From NCBI RefSeq assembly GCF_030009775.1, contig NZ_JASCTH010000005.1, positions 186,001 through 250,000 on the forward strand: DNA of 64,000 nt, read 5' to 3'. A program made the position numbers and the translations under genes. Position 1 is the first letter of the stretch. Each line of letters opens with the position of its first letter. This document shows, one piece after another, positions 24,573 to 33,655 of the stretch. The notes under the pieces are model-generated. The model had not been told where the DNA came from. It made no database searches and worked only from the letters and a program-made list of their open reading frames with translations. This DNA comes from Actinoplanes sandaracinus. GTDB lineage: Bacteria; Actinomycetota; Actinomycetes; Mycobacteriales; Micromonosporaceae.

Positions 24573-25772
24573 TCATTCTCCTCCCGCCCTGGTCACGGCC
24601 AACCCGCTCGCGACGCGACGGCGCACGTGACCGATGAATCGCTGAAGGGCCACGCAGTACACGGACGGGTTCCGGAATCCCGAGCCGGCCCGATATCGAT
24701 GGGCGTAATGGCCGCCCCCGCAGACGTTGTTGACCGGACACTTCCGGCAGATCTCCGACAGCGCGGAAACGCCGATCTGACGCGCCACGATGCCGGGATG
24801 CGTCAATACGTCGTCGAAGGAGTCGGTGTCGACGTGCCGGCCGGTCGCGCAGGCGCCCGGATAAGCCGATTTCAGGGCGTCCACCTGTTCGATCGCCCCG
24901 TCGGACTCGATCACCGCGAAGGCGGCCGGACTCGTGCCCAACTGCTCCGACCGGCTCGCGCCACCGAGAACCAGACTCATCGCCTCCTCGAAAAGGCGCA
25001 CGCTCGTCTCGCAATGCTCGGCGTCGTACCACCGGTCGAACATCGCGATCAGCCAGTCGCCGTAGCCCGCCACCGGGCCGGTCGGCGGCACCGACCAGTT
25101 GGCGTGCGGCAGCAGGAGATCGATGGCCGGCGGGGCGTACGCGAGCAGCGCCTCATAGGTGGCGACCGGATCCGTGCGAGGGTCCACCGTGCACAGGACA
25201 CCGGCATAGGACGAGCGATACGCGGCCGATCCGAGCCTGGTCAGCGCCGCGTGAACGCCCGAGGCGCTGCCGGTGCCGTCACGACGGCGCCGGCGGCGGT
25301 CGTGGTCGGCCGCGGAGCCGTCCAGGCTCACCCCGATGCGCACATGTTCGGCGTGCAGCAGGTCCAGAACCGGACCGTCGAGCAGCAGCCCGTTGGTCTG
25401 CATCCCGATCTGGACGCGACACAAGCCGTCCAACTCCGAGCGCAAGTCCCGGATCAGGGCGGAGAGCATGCGAGGACCGGCGAGCAGAGGCTCACCGCCG
25501 TGCAGAACGATCGAGACATCGCCCAGCCGGTGAAGGCGAACGTGGTCGGCGATGCGGGCGAAGGCGGCACGCCACGTCTGCGGGGCCATCACCCGTGGCC
25601 GGTCCCGCCAGCTCTGGTCCGCGAGTTCGTAGACGTAGCAGTAGTCACAGGCCAGATTGCAGCGCTGATGCACCTTGAGAATGAACTCGCGCAACGGCGT
25701 CGGTCGCCAGCCCGCCGCCCGCAGGTGCTCGACATGGAGAAGTCGGTGCGGCCACGGCGGGTCGCCGGTCAC
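24573..25772 (-). CDS. FxsB-like radical SAM/SPASM peptide maturase
   Basis: The 399-residue enzyme has the radical SAM cluster motif CX3CX2C at C38, C42, C45 (RCNLACDYCYVYE). FxsB-type segments follow: VSIVLHGGEPLLAG, IGMQTNGLLLD and RIGVSLDG. A SPASM domain carries extra cluster cysteines at ACATGR, EICRKCPVNNVCGGGHYAHRY and VYCVAL. FxsB relatives install carbon-carbon cyclophane crosslinks in short peptides. The GTG start overlaps the stop of a 38-codon upstream ORF (GTGA), implying translational coupling with its substrate peptide. Confidence 0.9.
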   Translation of the reverse strand: MTGDPPWPHRLLHVEHLRAAGWRPTPLREFILKVHQRCNLACDYCYVYELADQSWRDRPRVMAPQTWRAAFARIADHVRLHRLGDVSIVLHGGEPLLAGPRMLSALIRDLRSELDGLCRVQIGMQTNGLLLDGPVLDLLHAEHVRIGVSLDGSAADHDRRRRRRDGTGSASGVHAALTRLGSAAYRSSYAGVLCTVDPRTDPVATYEALLAYAPPAIDLLLPHANWSVPPTGPVAGYGDWLIAMFDRWYDAEHCETSVRLFEEAMSLVLGGASRSEQLGTSPAAFAVIESDGAIEQVDALKSAYPGACATGRHVDTDSFDDVLTHPGIVARQIGVSALSEICRKCPVNNVCGGGHYAHRYRAGSGFRNPSVYCVALQRFIGHVRRRVASGLAVTRAGGE

Positions 25773-25885
25773 CCGGACCCGCCGCCGGCGAGAGCGAGCC
25801 GGCCGGCCGGTTCATGCGCGGTCGAATCAACTGGCCCGGCGTCCCTGCCGTCGCCGCCGGCCAGATGATCGGCAGCGGTTGTCAT
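25769..25885 (-). CDS. Candidate RiPP precursor peptide, 38 residues
   Basis: A 38-codon ORF starts with ATG at 25885, behind a good GGGAGGG site. Its TGA overlaps the GTG of the radical SAM maturase gene. The peptide opens MTTAADHLAGGDG, has a middle DSTAHEPAG and ends RLALAGGGSG. It lacks a classic FxS motif and has no Trp, Phe or Tyr; two His residues are the only aromatic candidates for crosslinking. Position and size argue for a precursor; the sequence does not match a precursor family I know. Confidence 0.55.
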   Translation of the reverse strand: MTTAADHLAGGDGRDAGPVDSTAHEPAGRLALAGGGSG

Positions 25886-26064
25886 CAGTCGCCCTCCCGT
25901 GTCGCGGACGCAGCCATCACGAAAGTCACGGCGCCTTTGCCGAACCACCATGCGATCGATACTGCTCTGTCGGCTCACGGCCGGGCTTGGAAAAACCACG
26001 ACCGGTCAGCCGGAACCCGAGAAACACCATACGTGCCGCCGGGAGCGCGTTCCCAGCACCACTG

Positions 26065-26952
26065 TCACGCCGACTCGGGGTCCCCGTGAACCGCGCCTCG
26101 CCACTCGACCCGACCACCACGAAGCTGGTCTTGGCGGTCAGCGACACACCCGGACGCGAGCAGGGCAGCGGTGGGAAGCGCCAGCCGGCCCTGCGCGTCA
26201 CGGTAGCCGGTGGTGTGCCGGTCGTACTGGTCCCGGATACGGCCGACGGTGGCCGGGTCCTGGCGTCCCATCAGCACTCCCGGTAAACCGAGACCGTTGG
26301 CCGGGCCGCTCCACCACGACTCGGCGTCGGTGTGATGGGTCCAGGTCAGGATGTCGCACCTGACGCCGGTCAGTCCCGGCTGATCCAGCAGACCGGCCAG
26401 CCCGTCACGGGTGCGGGGGAAGTCTCGATCCGGCGCGACCCTGGGCAGATCCGTGGGGCGCTCGACCCCGGCGGCCTCGAAGATAGTGGTCCAGAGCCGC
26501 TGGGCCGGCGGCGCGGGGTGGGGCCAGATCGTCACGGCGATACGGCCGCCGGGACGCACGACGCGGCACAACTCCCGGACGGCGGCGGCCGGGTCGCCGA
26601 CATGGTTCAGGACGAAGTTGGCCACCGCCGCGTCGAAGGCGCCGCCGGGGAACGGCAGCTCGGGCAGCGCCGTGTGGTGGAACTCGGCGGCGGGAGCCCG
26701 GCCGCGCGCCAGTTCGAGCATGCTCGGCTCGGCGTCGACGGCCACGACCCGGGCGCCGCGGGAACACGCCAGGGCGGCGACGGTGCCGGTCCCGGTGCCG
26801 ACGTCGAGCAGCCGGTCACCGGCGACGACACCGGCGGCGTCCAGCAGCGCCCCGGCCGGGTGGGCACAGAGGGCGGCAAAGCTGCCCTGGTACGCCGCCG
26901 CCCGCCCGGCCCAGTGCGCGCGCTCGTGTTCGTCGAAGGCTGTCGTTGTCAC
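26065..26952 (-). CDS. Class I SAM-dependent methyltransferase
   Basis: The 295-residue enzyme shows motif I LLDVGTGTGTVAAL, motif II VVAVDAEPSMLELAR, and FDAAVANFVLNHVGDP and VVRPGGRIAVTIWP, as in UbiE/Coq5-like small-molecule methyltransferases. The GTG at 26952 is chosen because GGAAGGAC lies upstream. It lies 179 bases upstream of the peptide ORF on the same strand, so a shared transcript with the RiPP genes is possible but not shown. Confidence 0.88.
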   Translation of the reverse strand: MTTTAFDEHERAHWAGRAAAYQGSFAALCAHPAGALLDAAGVVAGDRLLDVGTGTGTVAALACSRGARVVAVDAEPSMLELARGRAPAAEFHHTALPELPFPGGAFDAAVANFVLNHVGDPAAAVRELCRVVRPGGRIAVTIWPHPAPPAQRLWTTIFEAAGVERPTDLPRVAPDRDFPRTRDGLAGLLDQPGLTGVRCDILTWTHHTDAESWWSGPANGLGLPGVLMGRQDPATVGRIRDQYDRHTTGYRDAQGRLALPTAALLASGCVADRQDQLRGGRVEWRGAVHGDPESA

Positions 26953-27060
26953 TGGTTCCGGTGTCCTTCCGCCGACTCGCTTGATCAACAAGCTAGCCGA
27001 CCGTGACCAGCCGCCCGGAAACCCACGCACCGGAAGATCGCATCCCCGGCATCTCACCGG

Positions 27061-27987
27061 TCACCGTCCACGCCCGGCCGGCCAAGGCAGCAGGGCCGGA
27101 ACCCGGCGCATGTGCTCCGCGTACGCCGGGCGGCGCGCCAGAGACCGCTGGTCCATCATCGGAACGCTGACGAACACGAACAACAGCACCATCACGACCG
27201 GGCCGAGGACCGTCCACCACCAGTCCGGCGCCGCGGCCACCCCGAACAGCCACATCCCCCACCAGAACGTGATCTCACCCAGATAGTTCGGGTGCCGCGA
27301 GTACCGCCACAGACCTCGGTCGATGATCCGGCCCCGATGGGCGGGATCGCGGGTGAACCGGCGCAACTGCCGGTCCGCGGTCGCCTCGATCACCACGGCC
27401 GCGCCGGTCACCACCACCGCGGCCACGTCCAACGGCCCCCACGGCCTGCCGGCCACCGCCACCGCGGGCCACACCGCGAGCAGACCCCCGAACACCACGA
27501 GCGTCGGCATCACCTGGACGCCGGTCAGGTTGATCAGCCACCACGGCAGCCGGCCCGGCCGCTGCTCCCGCAACCGCACGTAACGCCAGTCCTCGTGGCT
27601 CAGCCCCCGCCACGACGACGCCCAGTTGGCGGTCAGCCGAACCGCCCATGCCACCACCAGCGCCAACACCGCCGCCTGCCGCCCCGTGACGTCGCCGGGC
27701 GCCCCCAGCACCCACGCGGCCACGATCACCGGCGGGGCGACACTCCAGTACGGGTCGTAGACGCTCGCGTTGGCCACCGCCACGCTGACCGCGAACACCA
27801 CGACGGTGGCGACGAGATCGGCGTAGAACGTGACCAGCAGCGGATGCGGACCGCGCACGGCGGCGGCCACGGCCCACGCGGCAAGGCCGGCGGCGACGTA
27901 GCCGACCGTGACGACGGCGAACCCGACGGGCCGCGAACCGGCCGCCAGGCCACGGCCCACCTGATAGGCACCGCCACCGGTTGACAT
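27061..27987 (-). CDS. DUF1295 membrane protein (steroid 5-alpha-reductase-like)
   Basis: The 308-residue protein has about seven membrane helices. The C-terminal region carries the reductase/methyltransferase-like signature DRGLWRYSRHPNYLGEITFWWG, with the conserved RHPNY and later Glu. Earlier, YDPYWSVAPP and WRYVRLREQ are typical of DUF1295. It likely reduces or modifies a lipid using NADPH. ATG at 27987. Confidence 0.88.
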   Translation of the reverse strand: MSTGGGAYQVGRGLAAGSRPVGFAVVTVGYVAAGLAAWAVAAAVRGPHPLLVTFYADLVATVVVFAVSVAVANASVYDPYWSVAPPVIVAAWVLGAPGDVTGRQAAVLALVVAWAVRLTANWASSWRGLSHEDWRYVRLREQRPGRLPWWLINLTGVQVMPTLVVFGGLLAVWPAVAVAGRPWGPLDVAAVVVTGAAVVIEATADRQLRRFTRDPAHRGRIIDRGLWRYSRHPNYLGEITFWWGMWLFGVAAAPDWWWTVLGPVVMVLLFVFVSVPMMDQRSLARRPAYAEHMRRVPALLPWPAGRGR

Positions 27988-28106
27988 AGGACAGAGGGTA
28001 GGCCCGGATCACCGCCGCGAAAGCGACCTGCCAACTCGGACCAATCCCCCACCCCACCGCGGATCACCCTCCCGATGACCGGGGTGCCGAAGACCTGCCC
28101 CCGAGG

Positions 28107-28946
28107 TCAACGCCACCAGGTGTCGAGCGGAGTGACGGGAACGACCCGCTTGTGCCGTGTCGCCAGATAGGCCGCCTCCACTTTCGCCGCCACCTCGGGC
28201 GCGACGTCGGCGCCTTCCAGGTAGTCGTCGATCTCCCGGTAGGACAGGCCGAGCGCCACCTCGTCGGGCAGGGCGGGCCGGTCGTCCTCGAGGTCGGCCG
28301 TCGGCACCTTCTCCCAGGTGCTCGACGGCGCCCCCAGCTCCCGCAGCAGCGCGGCGCCCTGCCGCTTGGTCAACCCGGTCAGCGGGGTGATGTCCACACC
28401 GCCGTCGCCGTACTTGGTGAAGAATCCCGTCACCGCCTCAGCGGCGTGGTCGGTGCCCGCGACGAGGAGACTCAGCTGGCCGGCGATCGCGTACTGGATC
28501 ACCATGCGTTCCCGGGCCTTGATGTTGCCGCGAACGAAGTCGCGCAGCCCGGCCTCGCCGTCGAACAGCTCCCCCGACGCCCGCGCCACCTCGGCGGACA
28601 CGGCGTCCGCGCCCGGCTTGACGTTCACCTCCACCGACCGGTCCGGGCGGATGAAGGCCAGCGCGATCTGCGCGTCCTGCTCGTCGGCCTGCCGGCCGTA
28701 GGGCAACCGCACCGCGACGAACGTGGCCTCGCGCCCCTCGGCACGCAGCTCCTCCGCCGCGAGCTGGCACAACCGGCCGGTCAGGGTGCTGTCCTGACCG
28801 CCGCTGACGCCCAGCACGAAGCCCTTGGCCGGGGTCGACCGCAGGTAGTCCTTGAGGAAATCCACCCGCTCCCGGATCTCGACCTTGGGTTCGACGGCCG
28901 GCTTGACACCGAGCTCAGCGAGGATCACATCCCGTAGATTCGCCAC
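28107..28946 (-). CDS. nadE: Ammonia-dependent NAD+ synthetase
   Basis: The 279-residue enzyme converts deamido-NAD to NAD using ATP and ammonia, in the cytosol. The PP-loop SGGQDST lies at 48-54. Other conserved segments are [53 protein letters not shown] and the C-terminal [14 protein letters not shown]. There is no glutaminase domain, so this is the ammonia-using form. GTG start at 28946. Confidence 0.96.
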   Translation of the reverse strand: MANLRDVILAELGVKPAVEPKVEIRERVDFLKDYLRSTPAKGFVLGVSGGQDSTLTGRLCQLAAEELRAEGREATFVAVRLPYGRQADEQDAQIALAFIRPDRSVEVNVKPGADAVSAEVARASGELFDGEAGLRDFVRGNIKARERMVIQYAIAGQLSLLVAGTDHAAEAVTGFFTKYGDGGVDITPLTGLTKRQGAALLRELGAPSSTWEKVPTADLEDDRPALPDEVALGLSYREIDDYLEGADVAPEVAAKVEAAYLATRHKRVVPVTPLDTWWR

Positions 28947-28979
28947 CCGAGTACTGTACCGGCGCCGTTGCGGAGCACC

Positions 28980-30416
28980 TCACCAGTTCAGCGGCAGCCC
29001 CTTGACGAAGGACGTGACGCTCCCGGCGAGGATCCCGTGGTCGCGCAGTGACGGATGCCAGTCGCAGCCGAGCAGGTCGAGCCCGAGGGCGCTGCCGTAG
29101 TTCAGCGAGTGCACCGCGTCGTCGCCGGCGGCGTTGCGCTCGGCGACGAGCTGCTCGATCGACGTGGTCAGGGCGGTGTTCAGGTCGGGATAGGTCAGCA
29201 CCAGGTGGGTGTCCGGGCCGTACCGGTCCCGGAGCTTGGCGAGGAACTCCTGGTAGGCGTTGCGGTAGTCGGCTGCCAGCGCCCCGGTGTCCGCCCACGG
29301 CTCGCCCGGGTTGAGCGCGGTGGAGAAATCGTTGATACCCAGGCCGATCACGACGACCTGCGGCTTCCACCAGGCCGGGCGCTGCCACACCGCGGTGTCG
29401 ACAGCCTGCAGGGTGCGGTCGTAGTAGGTGCGGTAGTTCGTGCCCGCGTTCCCGCCGTTGTAGTTGCGGACCATGCCCATGCCGGACCAGGCGTTGATCT
29501 GGTAATCGGCGCCGAGGCCGCGCGCGGCGAGGGCGCCGAAGCTCCGGTCGGCGTTGGTGTTGCGGTCGACGCCGCCGGTGCCGGTGCAGTCACGGACCGC
29601 CGACATGTTGCCGTACCCGGCGGTCCAGGAGTCGCCGATGAACTCGATCTGCCGGCCGCGGGCGGCGGGTTCGCCGAGAAGGCGGCCACCGGGGCCCGCG
29701 ACGAATCCGCCGAACTGCCCGGCCGACCAGGGGCTCTCCGTGCGTTTGGCGAGGCGCACGGTGTGCTCACCATTGGCCAGACCGTTGATCCAGTGGGTGG
29801 TCCGGCCCGGCTTGACGAGGGTGACCGGGGCGTTGCCGTCGATCTGGACGTCGTAGTCGTTGACGGCGTCGTCGAGGACGATCCCGATGCCGGAGCCCTG
29901 GAAACGGCCCTCGAAGTAGGTGCCGGGCCAGGTGTACCGTACGCCGCCGCCCTGTTCCTGAACCCGGCCGACGGTGTGCGCGTGGTCCAGGACGCCGTCC
30001 GGCGGCGTGGTCGTGCCGGTGGCGCAGGAGACGGTCGTCCCGGTCCCGCTTCCGGTCGCGACGAAGCCGAAGGTGACGGATCTCCCGGCGCCGAGCGTGC
30101 CGTTGTAGCCGGCGTCGGTCACCGTCACCGTGCCCGTGGCGCCGGTGTGGACGCCGTTCCAGAGCGAGCCGACCGTGGCTCCCGCCGGCAGGGTCATCGT
30201 CACCTTCCAGCCGTCGATGGTGGCGGCGCCGCTGTTGGTCACCGTCACTTCGCCGTGGAAGCCGCCGTTCCAGCTGCCGGCCGTGCGGTAGGCGGCGGCG
30301 CATGTCGCGGCGGAGACCTCGGCGGCGGCGGTCGCGGCGCCGGGCACGGACATCGCCCCGGTGGCGAGGACGACGGCGCCGAGGACGGCGAGCCGGTGCG
30401 GGCGTGGGCGGTTCAT
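28980..30416 (-). CDS. Secreted CBM2 plus CE2-type SGNH carbohydrate esterase
   Basis: The 478-residue protein has a Sec signal, then an N-terminal CBM2 (AYRTAGSWNGGFHGEVTVTN, DGWKVTMTLPAG). A jelly-roll domain (YFEGRFQGSGIGIVLDD) and an SGNH hydrolase follow: block I IEFIGDSWTAGYGN, block III VIGLGINDFS and the C-terminal DWHPS holding Asp-x-x-His. Jelly-roll plus SGNH is the CE2 layout, so deacetylation of xylan or mannan is likely. A CebR-type operator lies 30 bases upstream of the ATG. Confidence 0.88.
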   Translation of the reverse strand: MNRPRPHRLAVLGAVVLATGAMSVPGAATAAAEVSAATCAAAYRTAGSWNGGFHGEVTVTNSGAATIDGWKVTMTLPAGATVGSLWNGVHTGATGTVTVTDAGYNGTLGAGRSVTFGFVATGSGTGTTVSCATGTTTPPDGVLDHAHTVGRVQEQGGGVRYTWPGTYFEGRFQGSGIGIVLDDAVNDYDVQIDGNAPVTLVKPGRTTHWINGLANGEHTVRLAKRTESPWSAGQFGGFVAGPGGRLLGEPAARGRQIEFIGDSWTAGYGNMSAVRDCTGTGGVDRNTNADRSFGALAARGLGADYQINAWSGMGMVRNYNGGNAGTNYRTYYDRTLQAVDTAVWQRPAWWKPQVVVIGLGINDFSTALNPGEPWADTGALAADYRNAYQEFLAKLRDRYGPDTHLVLTYPDLNTALTTSIEQLVAERNAAGDDAVHSLNYGSALGLDLLGCDWHPSLRDHGILAGSVTSFVKGLPLNW

Positions 30417-30445
30417 GCTGGCCGCTCCTTTGTGAAGGCGGGAGT

Positions 30446-30457
30446 GGGAGCGCTCCC
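30446..30457 (-). promoter_or_regulatory. CebR-type operator GGGAGCGCTCCC upstream of CE2-type esterase
   Basis: A perfect 12-bp palindrome in a TGGGAGCGCTCCCG context lies just before the esterase start. It matches the CebR consensus used by cellulolytic Streptomyces. The adjacent 30458-30577 shared with the divergent phosphotransferase gene is AT-richer and holds no gene. Confidence 0.75.
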
Positions 30458-30577
30458 GAAGCCGATCATACCCACCCAGTGATAAGAATCAATGGCTTAG
30501 CCACCCACCACACCACCCCTAAAGCATCCTAGGAGGATAGCCTGGATCCGTGCCCGCGGCCGGCGGAGACGGGGTCC

Positions 30578-31441
30578 ATGGAGGACCGGATGCTCGATCC
30601 GCTGCACGTGGTGGTCGGTCTCGCCGCGAGCGAGCTGAGCACCCCGCTCACACTGCGCCACGACCACTCGTGGCCGCATCGCGAGGCGACGGTGGCCGAG
30701 GTTCTCGACGCCGGCGGCACCCCGTGGATCGTCAAGCAGGTGCGAGTCCCCGAGGCCTTCACCCGGGAGGTGCGGGCACTGCGCGAGTGGGCGCCGCGGC
30801 TGGGCGAGGGCATGGCGCCACGGCTGATCGCCACCGTGCCCGGCAGCTCGGTGATGGTCATGGACAAGCTGCCGGGCCGGGCCGGGAGCGCGTCGACGGC
30901 CGCGGAGTTCCACCAGGCCAGCCGTCTGCTGCGCCCCCTGCACGAGGCGGAGCCGGCGACCGCCGACGCCGGCTATCCGGCCCGCGCGGCCGACAGCGTC
31001 GATCGATGGATCCAGCGGGTGCCCGGTGTGGTGGACGCGGCGGACCTCGACTTCGTGCGCGCCCAGATCAGGTTGCTGGAGACGATGCCCGATGTGCGCA
31101 GCGGCCCCATCCACAACGACTACCAGCCACGAAACTGGCTCACCGACGCCGGCGCCACGGTCCGCGTCATCGACTTCGGCAAGTCGAAACGCGACGTCCA
31201 ACTCCGCGACTTCGAGCGGATGTGGTACCAGGAGTGGCGGCACCGCCCCGACCTGCGAGAGGCGTTCTTCGACGGGTACGGCAGGACGCTCTCCGACGGC
31301 GAGGAACGGGCGCTGGCCTGTATCGGCGCCGTCGGCGCCCTGACGACTGTCCTGTGGGCGCGCAGCCATGGCGCCGAGTCGTTCGAGCGGCACGGCCGCC
31401 GGATGCTGGAGCTGCTGCGCGGGCGCGGGCCGGCCCGCTGA
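30578..31441 (+). CDS. Aminoglycoside phosphotransferase-family kinase
   Basis: The 287-residue protein has a kinase-like APH fold: VKQVRVPEAFTREVRAL in the N lobe, the catalytic loop IHNDYQPRNWL, and the metal-binding VIDFGKSKRDV. The Asp of HNDYQ is the probable catalytic base. Its substrate may be a small metabolite or antibiotic; nothing nearby defines it. ATG at 30578; a second in-frame ATG lies four codons on. Confidence 0.82.
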   Translation: MEDRMLDPLHVVVGLAASELSTPLTLRHDHSWPHREATVAEVLDAGGTPWIVKQVRVPEAFTREVRALREWAPRLGEGMAPRLIATVPGSSVMVMDKLPGRAGSASTAAEFHQASRLLRPLHEAEPATADAGYPARAADSVDRWIQRVPGVVDAADLDFVRAQIRLLETMPDVRSGPIHNDYQPRNWLTDAGATVRVIDFGKSKRDVQLRDFERMWYQEWRHRPDLREAFFDGYGRTLSDGEERALACIGAVGALTTVLWARSHGAESFERHGRRMLELLRGRGPAR

Positions 31442-31462
31442 GCGAGCGTCCCGGACCGCCGC

Positions 31463-33157
31463 TCAGGCCGGCGCCGGACGGAACCGGAACGATGTCCCGG
31501 CGTGGAAGGCGGCGCTGCCGTCGGTCTGATCGACCCACAACTCATCGCCACGGTGGTGCAGGAACCAGCCCGGATAGTTGGACGCCTCCAGGGTGACGGC
31601 GCCGTCGGTGGCGCCTTCCCCGAGGCAGAACGTGGCGTCGCCGCGGAACAGCGGCGTGCCCTGGTCGGCGTCGAGCCGCAGCCGCCACGAGGCGTGCCGC
31701 AGGTAGCGGCCGTTGTCCGCCCGGAAGGAGAAGCACCGGGGATCCGCGAGCCCGGCGACCGCGGTGAAGGTGGCCCGGCCGCGAACGGAGTCGTCGCTGC
31801 CGGGCCCGGCCGGCGCCAGGACACCGAGGTCACCGGCGGTCATGACGAACAGGCCCGGCTCGGCGGCCGACTCCACCGAGATCCGCCGGCCCGGCGTCAG
31901 GGAGACGGCGCCGGTCGCCGTGGGGCGGGCGGTGGTAGAGGTGGTGGTGGCCGGCGCCGGGGAGCCGGAGGTCCTCGGCGGCGCCGGGGACGGCGCCGCC
32001 GCTCGCGGGACCGGCGGGGACGGCGCCGCCACGGGCGGGGCCGGCGCGGGCGGTGTGGCGGCCGGCCAGGTGGTCGCCGTGACGGCGGCGCCGGTCGCCA
32101 GCGCCCCGGCGGCGACGGTCGCGGCGATCGGATGCGCCACCAGGGACTGCAGAAGCTGCGCGAGAAGCCCGGCTTTCACACCCGCGCCCGCGGTCGCGCC
32201 AACGCCCGCGCCCGCGGTCGCGCCAACGCCCGCGCCCGCGGTCGCGCCAACGCCCGCGCCGGCGGTCGCGCCAACGCCCGCGCCGGCGGTCGCGCCCGAC
32301 GCCGCCGTCAGTGCGGCCGGCCCGATCTCGGCGGTCTTGCCCAGCACCGCGGTGGTCAGCCCGATCGGCACGGGCAGCAGGACGGCGAAGCCCGGGAGCA
32401 GACGATCCGCCGGCACGATCGCCGAGGCCGATCGCCGGCAGGTGGCGCAGGAGCGGGTGTGCCGGGCGAGCCGTTTGCGCCACAGCGGAGCCGGAGCGCC
32501 GTCCCAGCCCGCCGCCGCCGTGTCGAGTCCGGGGCAGCGGGGGCGGGCGTCCAGGGCGGCGACGATCTCCCGGCTCGCCTCGAGGTGCCGGCGCATGCGC
32601 TGGATCCGCACTCCGGTGTGCGCGACACCGGACCCGAGGGCGGCGGCGACCTCGGAGCGGGTCAGTTCACCGGCGACCTCCAGCAGCCACAGCGACAGCA
32701 GCGCCCGATCGCCCGGATCGAGCCATCGCCCGGCGCGCACGACCTGACGCCGTTGCGCCGACAGGTCGGCCCGCAGCGCGGTCAGGTCCTCGATCTCCAG
32801 GCCCGGATCCGGCAGAACGCCCGCCTCGTCCAGCGGGGCGGCTCGTCGCGCGCCGGCCGCCTGGCGATGCAGGTGGGTGCCGATCTGGTTGACCGTGATG
32901 GCGACCAGCCAGGAACGGAAGCTCTCTGGTTGACGCAGTGCCGGGAGCTGCCGGAGGGCGCGCACCATGACGTCCTGGACGACATCGTCGGCGTCGGGGT
33001 CGGCGTCCAGGACCCGCCGCACGACGGTGTGGACCAGCGGAAGACTGGCGGTGACGAGCTCGTCCACGGCATGCCGGTCACCCGCCCGGGCCGCGGCCAC
33101 GAGGCTCGTCTCGATCGGGACGTCGACGCGCACCGTCACCTCACCGTCGCGGGACAT
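31463..33157 (-). CDS. ECF sigma factor fused to membrane segment and AbfB sugar-binding domain
   Basis: The 564-residue protein joins four parts. Residues 20-95 are sigma region 2 (DADDVVQDVMVRALRQLP) and 150-195 region 4. A zinc-finger-like motif of the anti-sigma type sits at H233/C237/C240 (HTRSCATC). Five copies of an 8-residue repeat GATAGAGV follow at 288-327. A hydrophobic helix (343-365, ATVAAGALATGAAVTATTW) and a Pro/Ala/Thr-rich linker lead to a C-terminal AbfB (CBM42) domain at 430-564. That domain closely resembles those of the GH43 enzyme at 48750 (NYPGWFLHHRGDELWVD against NYPGRFLRHRDSALWID). It is likely a membrane-tethered sigma factor with an outside arabinose-binding sensor. 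Related ECF proteins with C-terminal sugar-binding extensions are known in actinomycetes. Confidence 0.88.
   Translation of the reverse strand: MSRDGEVTVRVDVPIETSLVAAARAGDRHAVDELVTASLPLVHTVVRRVLDADPDADDVVQDVMVRALRQLPALRQPESFRSWLVAITVNQIGTHLHRQAAGARRAAPLDEAGVLPDPGLEIEDLTALRADLSAQRRQVVRAGRWLDPGDRALLSLWLLEVAGELTRSEVAAALGSGVAHTGVRIQRMRRHLEASREIVAALDARPRCPGLDTAAAGWDGAPAPLWRKRLARHTRSCATCRRSASAIVPADRLLPGFAVLLPVPIGLTTAVLGKTAEIGPAALTAASGATAGAGVGATAGAGVGATAGAGVGATAGAGVGATAGAGVKAGLLAQLLQSLVAHPIAATVAAGALATGAAVTATTWPAATPPAPAPPVAAPSPPVPRAAAPSPAPPRTSGSPAPATTTSTTARPTATGAVSLTPGRRISVESAAEPGLFVMTAGDLGVLAPAGPGSDDSVRGRATFTAVAGLADPRCFSFRADNGRYLRHASWRLRLDADQGTPLFRGDATFCLGEGATDGAVTLEASNYPGWFLHHRGDELWVDQTDGSAAFHAGTSFRFRPAPA
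32179..32298 (-). repeat. Five tandem 24-bp repeats inside the sigma-AbfB gene
   Basis: Five near-identical 24-bp units, each encoding GATAGAGV on the minus strand, run head to tail with single-base variation (CCCGCG against CCGGCG). They keep frame, so copy number changes would lengthen or shorten the juxtamembrane linker. Confidence 0.85.
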
Positions 33158-33655
33158 TTTCGCCAGTCACGACGTAACAAGGTGCGCGAGAGAAGGCATC
33201 CCGTCAAGAGCGGGCTTTATTCGCCCGGCCGACCATCCCGCACGGCCCGTCATAACAAAAAAGAGCAAAGATTTTTCCGGTACGGCCCATCGGCGGCGCA
33301 TCCGGCAACAGCAGCCGCTTCGCCGGAACTGTTATGTGCGGTTATCCGCCGAAGTCGAATCACCGCCGCCTAATATTTTCGCGGCTCTCAGGACATCGCT
33401 TCACGGCACGCGACCAGGGGATATCCGGCGGCCTTGCCTGGTGAAACGATACATGGGATCCCGGGCGGCGCGAGCCATCGAAGGACGCCACTTGAATGAA
33501 CGGAAACATTCTGGCAATGTCTCCATTCCAGGGTGTTAGCGCTCTCATATCCCCACACCGCAGTTATCACGACCGTGGTGAAGTGCGCTTTCCTGCTGTT
33601 ATCGACGACGCCGTGACCCCCGGCGGCGGCAGGCGCCCGGAGAGGAGACACCGGA
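33158..33655. promoter_or_regulatory. Divergent regulatory region before sigma-AbfB and GH27/GH10 genes, with operator
   Basis: This 498-bp gap has no supported gene and contains AT-rich patches (ATAACAAAAAAGAGCAAAG). At 33534-33547 lies TGTTAGCGCTCTCA, the complement of TGAGAGCGCTAACA and a member of the recurring operator family. Upstream of it, TTCTGGCAAT and ATTCCAG (33509-33530) match the promoter of the CE3-type gene near 42213-42236. Confidence 0.65.

Noticed and set aside
25769..25885. Classic FxsA precursor
   Set aside because: The peptide lacks the C-terminal FxSxx motif, so it is listed only as a candidate precursor of unknown type.
32179..32298. Possible CRISPR-like repeat
   Set aside because: Units are directly adjacent with no spacers and encode an in-frame octapeptide, so it is a coding tandem repeat.
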